Shown here: positions 57,306-64,000 of the stretch, in pieces
Layout: every line of letters starts with the position of its first letter
Numbering within the stretch: position 1 is the stretch's first letter
Assembly: GCA_009363875.1 (NCBI GenBank)
Contig: CM018682.1
Span: 58,116,031-58,180,030 of the forward strand
Origin: Mikania micrantha
Taxonomy: Eukaryota; Streptophyta; Magnoliopsida; Asterales; Asteraceae
Length of the DNA stretch: 64,000 nt
Direction of reading: 5' to 3'
Program-made: the position numbers and the translations under genes
The notes under the pieces: model-generated
Databases searched by the model: none
Seen by the model: the letters and a program-made list of their open reading frames with translations, nothing else
Told to the model about the DNA's origin: nothing

Positions 57306-59524
57306 CTAAATTATATTAATAATAATATCTTGTTTTATAATTTTTAATTCTTCTTGTATTTCTTGTATAGTTATTGGTCTTTCTTTTTTATTAAATTTTT
57401 GAAAAGTATCTTCTAAATTATATATCTTAGTTTCTTTACCTTTTATTGGTGTACTATCATATTTTTCTCTTAATTTTTTTAATATACTTGTTTAATTTCT
57501 TTATCATCAGTTTCTTCTAATAATTTTAATAATAGTCTAGTTTCATCATTTATCATATTTATAGTATGAGTGTTATTTATATTACATATGCAAGGACCAA
57601 GACCTTCATATTCTTCTTCTTGAGAATTATTATCACTATTATTTCTATCAATATAATTTAAATCATTACTGTTATAATCAGACATATCTTCTTCACTAGT
57701 ACTAGTTTCTAATATTTTTATTAATTTGTTCTTTTAATTCTTCTGAGATATTTAATTCATTGATTTTCTTTTTGTATAACAGTTTTTTGATGTATGACCC
57801 TTTTTTCCACAAGTTTAAAAAATAATTATATCTCGTTTTTTATCGAAATTTTGTTTTTTACTATTTTTATAAAAATTTTGTTTATCCTCTTCTTTTTCTT
57901 TTTCTTTTTATTATAATTTTTTCTAAAATTTTTTCTTTTTATAAAATTATTTTTTTCCGTTTAAAATTTTCTGGTAATTTTATATTTTCAAAACCGTATT
58001 GTTGACAAAAATTTCATAATTCATTTCTTCCATGAATTCCATCCCTTTTAATTTTTTGTTTTAATTTTAAATCATTACATATTGTTAATCCTTCATGGTT
58101 TGTATAATTTATAATTTGTCCATAAGTTAAATCTTTATATGGTATACTATTATTATAATCTTTTTTAATATTTTCTCTCATTTTTTCAGCAAATAATTTT
58201 GGTAATTCTCTAATAAATCTTTCATTTCCAATAAGCTTCTCTACAATCTTCTCTTGTCATTACTTTTGATATAAATATATCTTTATACCATCTAAACTCT
58301 TGTAATTTTCTACATGTTAGATTTAGTAATATTAACGAATTTCTTTCTTGATAATCAGAAGGACTTCCTATAAAATTTTTTATAATAGCATAGATAAGAG
58401 TTTTTATTATATCTGTTTCTTAAGTTGGAATTTTTATATTATTTTCTATTTTTATTATAGTTTTTTTTTGCATTAATTATGGTTTGTTTTTCTGGTTCTT
58501 TAATACATGATCCCACTTTCCTTTAAGGGTTCCAGTAAAACCCGAAATAATAATAGTAAAAATTTGGAGTTCATCATTTCCTATTGTTTTATAAGCATTA
58601 GATGCCATAGTCATTTCTTGTAATATATTTAAAATTTGAAATTCAGATTGTCCATCTATATTCCATTCATATAAAGATTTTCCATCATATTGATTATAAG
58701 TCCTATTATTTTCTTCGTATTGTAAACCTGGAGTAGTTGGCCTGTAATACCAATTTCTTGTTTTTGGTCTTGGAGTATAAGTATTAAAACTATTTCCTCT
58801 TAATTTGTTTATAATATTTTGATCTTGATCAGTGTTATTAAATTGGGCTTCTAATTCAATATCAGAGAACTCTGATTCATCTTTTATTGTATTTATATTT
58901 AGCTTTTTTAATTTTTCTTCTAGTAGTTTTAATATTTTATCTTGATTTTTAAGATTTATAGGAGTATCTATATTGAAAGGTTTAAATATGGGGTTTTATA
59001 TTACAAATTTTGATGTACTTGCCTTATCATTATTTTTAGAATTAATTTCTATTCTTTCTAATTGTTCTCCTATTATATTTAACTTTTGATTTGTATAATT
59101 ATTTTGAAAAACAACTGTATTTAGTGCTTTAGCTGTATCTTAATTAGTTTTTGCTAATGGTTTACGTATATACTCTTCATTATCTTTTATAATTTTTATA
59201 TCCTCATGATGTGGGTGAATACTATTAATTCTTTATTACTTATTTTGATATAAGTTTTAGTAATTTTAGTATTAACAGATATTTGTTCAATTTGAGGGTA
59301 TCTAATATTGTTTTTTACATAGTATATTGGAAACCAGGTAAAGAAAGTAATATTTTCATTATTTTCTAGAATATATAATTGCTAATCTATATTATGAATA
59401 AATCTTGACTTTTCATCAAAATTATTATAATACTATTTTAAATTTTTTTATTATAATCATTTAATATTTCACATTTCAAATAATTTAACATGTCATTATT
59501 CATCATAACAAGTGATTTTGATAT
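57306..59524 (-). pseudogene. EPRV-R: coat-protein region, heavily decayed
   Basis: Minus strand. An acidic, Asn/Asp-rich segment (57685-57479) follows a Lys-rich stretch (57870-57990) and a degraded zinc knuckle near 57760-57820, where CGKKGHTSKNC is readable but the first Cys position is lost to a stop. Upstream to about 59500 coat-protein-like sequence is broken by many stops. The acidic-knuckle-basic arrangement fits Caulimoviridae coat proteins. Confidence 0.6.
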
Positions 59525-60100
59525 TTATGTAGAAATTATTCTTGTAATTTTCCATTGTTCTTCTAAATATTCTATTAAATACAATTGATAATTTGTCATA
59601 TAATACAACATATTTACTTCTTCTATATTATAGCTAAATTTTTCTTTATCAAAATAATTTTTTACTTCTATTAATTCTTTTTGTAAACTTTTTATTTTAT
59701 TGAAATAATCTTTTAATATTGATATATTAAATTTCATCCAATTATTTTTTATTTGGAATTTTGTATCACTCATTTTGTGATAATTCTTCATAATTTCCCA
59801 TATCTGATCTAGTTGGTACACATGTATTGTTATCATTAAAACTTTCTTCATATAAAAGTTTGGGTATAGAATTAGAAAAATCTCAGAAAAATCTATTCCT
59901 GAGATTTTCATGGATTGTGCTATTCTAAGAGTATTTTCTTTTGCAAAATTTGTATTAGTGTTTGATATAGAATGTCTACGAAAATCATTACTAAAAGTTA
60001 TTTCTACAGATCCATCAGAATTTTCAATTATATTTGATGTCTGATTTTCTGTTTCTATAGTTTTTGGGGGATTTATTTCTTGTAAATTCCATGATAATGA
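59525..60100 (-). pseudogene. EPRV-R: polyprotein segment between movement and coat proteins
   Basis: Frame 59911-59525 (128 aa) is rich in Lys, Tyr, Ile and Leu with helix-like spacing, possibly coiled coil. No domain recognised. It lies between the movement protein and coat protein on the same strand. Confidence 0.45.
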
Positions 60101-60522
60101 TTACGTAATTTCATTCCATTTTAATCTTTTTGGTGTTCTTATTTTTGCATGCATAGTATTTGCTTCAAATAATATAGTTTCATCTCTAGGAGATATTAAC
60201 TTAGTTTTTGGTTCTATAGCAGTAGTTATAGTTTTATAATAAACTATATATATTACTACTGCAGCATTTGTTTTTTCTTTAAATTCTAGATTTCTTGTTT
60301 TAATATTTAAAGTTAAAGTATTTAAAATATTTGGATCAAATAACCCTATTGAAAAATTAGGATAACAATTAAAGTATATTGGGCCATTTGCTATATTTGA
60401 TTCAGCCATGGCTAAAAGTGAATTATTAAAATTAGCATGTCTTGCATCTCTTAGAATAAGTAGTACGAGAGCATCTATTCCTAAGCTAAACATGGGTTTT
60501 ATAGCTACTTGAACTAATCCTA
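60101..60522 (-). pseudogene. EPRV-R: movement-protein core, cut by an LTR
   Basis: Starts at the conserved IGLVQVAIKP motif and continues with LILRDARH and ANGPIYFNCYPNFSIGL, typical of 30K-type movement proteins of Caulimoviridae. About 135 aa are uninterrupted. The N-terminus is removed by the LTR inserted at 60523; the frame running on to 60631 reads LTR sequence and is not viral. Confidence 0.8.
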
Positions 60523-60963
60523 TGTCACACCCCGAGTCGGCGGGTTGGATCGACTTCCCCGTCGGGCGGAAGGTTCCTGGGGCGCGATATCGGGAATGAT
60601 ATTCGGAATGATCAGATTGTTTACATTGCACATGATATATAAATGAGAAACTGCTAAATGAAAATAGAATTACAAAGTAAAATTACATCAGTTTAGTTCA
60701 TAATTTAATAATGTAAATCTACTATCAACATCATAATTCTTCTATCTTGTATCTGCACAAGATATACAAAATAAATATGTAAAATGATGCTTCAAAAATA
60801 TGCAGGTCCAAAAAGCTAGGTCCTCTAACTGGTATCCCAGTCCAAAAGTAATAACTCCTTAGTTGACCTGTTCGTCACCTGAGAAGTCATGCAAAAAGAT
60901 CAAGTCAACAAATGGTTGCTGAGTTCATGTAGTTTTATAAAAATGATTTTTGAATAACCTTTG

Positions 60964-61410
60964 AATGACAACCTTAACCTCACCATTAACCACCTATACC
61001 ATCCAGTTCAGTATGCTTATATATAGGGCATATGTAGGGTCGAACTTACCGCCCGCCCAGCCACCGTCCCACCACATACCAAACCACATTATATATTGTT
61101 CCTCGTGATAATTAAGCATTTCATCCCATACCTCTGATTCATAACATTTGATTACCCTGAAAATGTTTACCTTGATCCCCCGAAATGACAACCTTAACCT
61201 CATCAACGACCACCTATGCTAACCAATCAAGTATGCTTATATATAGGGCATATGTAGGGGACAAGCCCCAGCCACCGTCCCACCACATACCGGACTGCTT
61301 AGCATATTGTTGTTAATGATAATTATGCGTTTCACTCCATTCACCTTCATCTTAGATTTTGATTTCCACAAATTGAAATATCGATTTCTTGAGTTCACCA
61401 TGTATTCATG
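60964..61410. repeat. Tandem duplication of ~220 bp in the LTR
   Basis: Two diverged copies (about 60964-61186 and 61189-61410) share aatgacaaccttaacctca, gtatgcttatatatagggca, ccaccgtcccaccacatacc and gataatta..gc..ttca. Confidence 0.75.
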
Positions 61411-61554
61411 ATTTCCCCAAAGCACTTGTAGAAATATAATGTTAAATGTTTAGTTAAATTAATAACTAAGCATTTAAATACAACTAAGACATGATTATTG
61501 GGCCTTATTTGACTCAATTAATTAGACTTCGTTGTTGGTGGTTGTCCAAGTTGT

Positions 61555-61800
61555 ACCCTCTCACACGTGGCCCATATCAGGCATGACCCACAAGGAGTCT
61601 ACCTGTATGTGTCGGGACTTTCATGATGCCCATATCAGCTTGACCCATTGGTCTACTATACATGCCGGGACTTTAAGTATATCCTTTGATTATTGATCGT
61701 CTTTGATTCTCTTGATTTCGTTTGATAGTTTAAGTTATGCCCATATAGCTTGACTAAGATAGTCTACTATTTATGCCGGGACTTTCCGTGTGTTACACGT
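61555..61800. repeat. Short tandem units 'gcccatat...gccgggacttt' in the LTR
   Basis: Three units, each with 'gcccatat', 'ttgac', 'gtctac' and 'cgggacttt', near 61570, 61628 and 61740. Same general position as the hairpin array of the 7378 LTR, but pairing is less clear. Confidence 0.6.
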
Positions 61801-63189
61801 GGTCTTGATTTACATACAACTGACATCCGCCTTAACTTAAACATTAATGATTTCATTAGATCTTAATGATTTCATTATTTCAATGATTCACACATGGTTA
61901 TGATTCCATAGATTCCTTTGATTCTGATATTTAGAATTCCATGATTTCCACAATGATTATAGAATCTTGATTAGGATCCTTAGTTTTACTGATCACACAC
62001 TGGATTAGATTTCATTGAATTTGATCTTTAGCTTTAGTTCTTTTGATTTCGCTTTGAATTTAGATTACTGAATTTGAACTTGATGGACTAAGGGTTTGTT
62101 TAGAGTTTAGAATTAAAGTATTACTCATAAGAGTAATTAATTAACTTGTTAGTTAATTCAGCATAACAATTACCTAGACAGGAGTCTAGGAGTATAAACA
62201 AACATATATAAAGCATATAATAAGTATAAGCATTTATGTAAAGCAATTTAAATAAAAAGGCTTAAGCATGCTTCTCAGCCCCGCGTTTGAAAACAAAAAT
62301 GTTTAGAAAAGGGGCAATGAACTCACTTGTGTTGCTCTGTATTGAATTACCACAAAATGCGTGCTCGTTGTTGTAGACTATGCTTCTTCGGTTCCTGAGT
62401 TGTTTTAAGAGAATTCGAATTCGATAAGTATTTATAATAGTCGTCGTATCTAGGTTTTGGTCTCGGTATGGAAGTAAGTGTCCTACATTACTAATGTGCT
62501 TCTAGAACTCTATCCATTAGTCAAATTAATCACCCATTTGTAACCCAAATCCCATGATTCATCATTACATGTTTTTAATTAACATGTTTTTAATTTAACT
62601 CATTTCAAACCAAGTATTAATTTTAGAAAATCATTTAAATAAATTTTAACTAAGTTTACAATTGAATTTCTTTCGTTAAAACATAATTAATTTAAGAAAG
62701 ATGAAGTTTACACATGATGGGCTTGGGTTAAGCCCATTGGGCCAACCTCGGCCCATTACTAGACTTTGGTTGCCAAGTGATTATTAATCACAATTTTTGA
62801 ATAACTCGGCACAGATAATTCAATCAAATCATCTAGGTTAGTTACACGTCTTATGACTTTTCCTGAGGTCTAAGTGTTAATAATTAAATTAACACTCCAA
62901 CCTTTAGGCTTTGGTTTTGATCCACATGATCTCATAATAATTTCCCAAGTGTTAAGCTAATTTAATAAATGTTAACAACTCATGCTGAGTTGTTAAGGTG
63001 TTTTAAAAAAACCATTTTCAATGGACTCGAATTCATGTTTTCTTTAATCAATCCACCATTTATATATTATGTAGCTTAACCCATCACTAATTGAATGACT
63101 CCACGATTATTCAAAGGAAACCTTAGTTCTCCCAAAAGTTGGTTTGCATGGAAGTGAATACTCTATGTTACTCCCATGCACACACATAT

Positions 63190-63935
63190 ATGTGGCCACC
63201 ATGCCCAAGATCTCTTAACCTATATCGACCTTCGGCCGAAAGAGAGCATGTTGGTTCGGCTAGATCAAGGAGGAGTCCTAGGTTCGCTGCCCATCTATAT
63301 GTCCAGCCACTTCAAGGTTCGGTAATCTAGGGTTCAGACCCTTAGGTTCGCAGCTAGTCGGTTCTATCATCCAAGGGTTCGGTTTTAGTAAGGTTCGGCC
63401 ATGTTAACAACGATGTATAGAAGGTTCACTGCCCACAGATAGGTTCGGCAGCCCTGAGTTCGTGACCCCAGGTTCGTGACCCATAAGGCCAGGCTGTCAT
63501 GAGGTTCGTGGCTCATGGTTCGTTTAGCATGAGATTCGGTTGACACAAGGTTCGACCTAGGTAGGTTCGCACCTGTTTAGGGTTCGTGGCAACTTGGCGA
63601 AGGTTCGGCCCAACTTTTCCCCTGCTTCAACAGCATTTAGGTTCGCGTCAACCAGGGTTTGCATGGCCAAGGTTCGTGGGTGAAAGCTTTAGCTGGTACA
63701 AGGTTCGGCTAAGTCAAGGCTCGCCCTTCACTGGTTCGTCTAACATAGGTTCGGTCATGTAAGCGGCGAAACCTCCAGGTTCGTGGCACAGAGGGTTCAG
63801 CCAAAGAGAAACCCTAGGTTCGATCCCCTCATTTCCAGCTCCCAGGAGGTTCGGCCCTTCACGACCAGCAGCCATAGCCGTTCATCATCCTCACCAACAG
63901 GTTCTAAGTCTTGTAGGTTCGCTTCCATGGCTTCC
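63190..63935. repeat. Cluster of ~25-30 AGGTTCG motifs in the LTR
   Basis: The heptamer AGGTTCG and variants (GGTTCG, AGTTCG) occur every 15-40 bp on the + strand. The spacing is irregular, so this is not a simple tandem repeat. Confidence 0.8.
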
Positions 63936-63940
63936 ACAGA

Positions 63941-64000
63941 TGTCACACCCCGGGCCGGCGGGAACGGATCGTGTTTTCCCGTCGGGCGGAAGGTTCCCGG
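63941..64000 (-). repeat. Start of a further LTR (7378 family)
   Basis: TGTCACACCCCGGGCCGGCG and the next 40 bases match the first 60 bases of the 7378 LTR except for one visible change (gatcgtg for gatcggg). A nested insertion that continues beyond the window. Confidence 0.85.

Larger units (their letters stand above)
60523..63940 (-). repeat. LTR of a second large-LTR chromovirus
   Basis: Begins TGTCACACCCCGAG and is clearly but distantly homologous to the 7378 LTR in the same order: gcgcgatatc segment, cctgttcgtcacctgagaa, tgcttatatatagggcatat, cttctcagccccg with aggggcaatgaactcac, 'gggcc' motifs, then a region of repeated short motifs. It interrupts EPRV-R. Its other end and target duplication are not in view. 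No gene; short frames such as 60994-61206 and 63139-63330 are not supported. Confidence 0.8.

Noticed and set aside
60523..60631. N-terminal extension of the movement-protein frame
   Set aside because: This part is LTR sequence (same as the start of the 7378 LTR), read through by chance.

Overview
This is a repeat-rich, AT-rich nuclear window from a eudicot plant. The families seen here (Tekay/Del-type chromovirus LTR retrotransposons, endogenous pararetroviruses, a Tat-like element carrying an antisense 'putative gypsy-type transposon' gene) and the aspartyl protease suit an Asteraceae genome, but that assignment is inference. There is one convincing host gene; almost everything else is mobile or viral DNA nested several layers deep.

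Layout. 1-3320: 3' end of a Tat-like Ty3/gypsy element on the + strand (polypurine tract and 3' LTR from 2698) with a clean four-exon antisense gene (853-2427, minus). 3340-20800: an endogenous caulimovirid (EPRV-L), in pieces: an inverted coat-protein fragment, RT-RNase H, a viroplasmin/transactivator ORF, promoter, tRNA-Met primer site, a small coiled-coil ORF and the start of a movement protein. A very young 11.9-kb LTR element (7378-19243, TSD AAATC) is inserted between the transactivator ORF and the promoter. It has 4.76-kb LTRs and encodes only gag. 20800-30430: foldback MITEs, hAT elements, a minisatellite and a 5'-truncated LINE. 30635-41263: a two-exon A1 aspartyl protease gene on the minus strand, with a 9.2-kb intron filled with hAT, CACTA, Tourist-like and (TA)n-embedded MITEs. 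41371-44835: a possible gene-fragment-carrying TIR element, a SINE with a 16-bp TSD, and two more foldback elements. 44840-60522: a second, different caulimovirid (EPRV-R) on the minus strand, ordered movement protein, coat protein, protease, RT, RNase H, ORF2, promoter. It is split in RNase H by a decayed Tekay-like retrotransposon (47041-55573, TSD CATTC). 60523-64000: the LTR of a further chromovirus, inserted in the EPRV-R movement protein, and at 63941 the first bases of yet another LTR.

Best signals. (1) In the young gag-only element, about 4 kb of each LTR lies downstream of a TATA box and so should form the RNA leader. It holds 11 tandem units, each with two small hairpins. Stem sequences differ between units but pairing is kept by compensating changes (one stem position shows G-C, A-T, C-G and T-A). 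An unrelated LTR in the same window (47041-49194) has a similar array of changing but paired stems. (2) The two protease exons are phase-compatible and together give 480 codons; the pyrimidine-rich intron end mimics a signal peptide and would mislead a single-exon annotation. (3) Several foldback MITEs lie head-to-tail, separated only by (TA)n tracts.

History inferred from nesting: the viral integrations are oldest, the Tekay-like insertion in EPRV-R is intermediate, and the gag-only element is very recent (its LTRs differ by about 3 substitutions and 2 homopolymer indels by eye).
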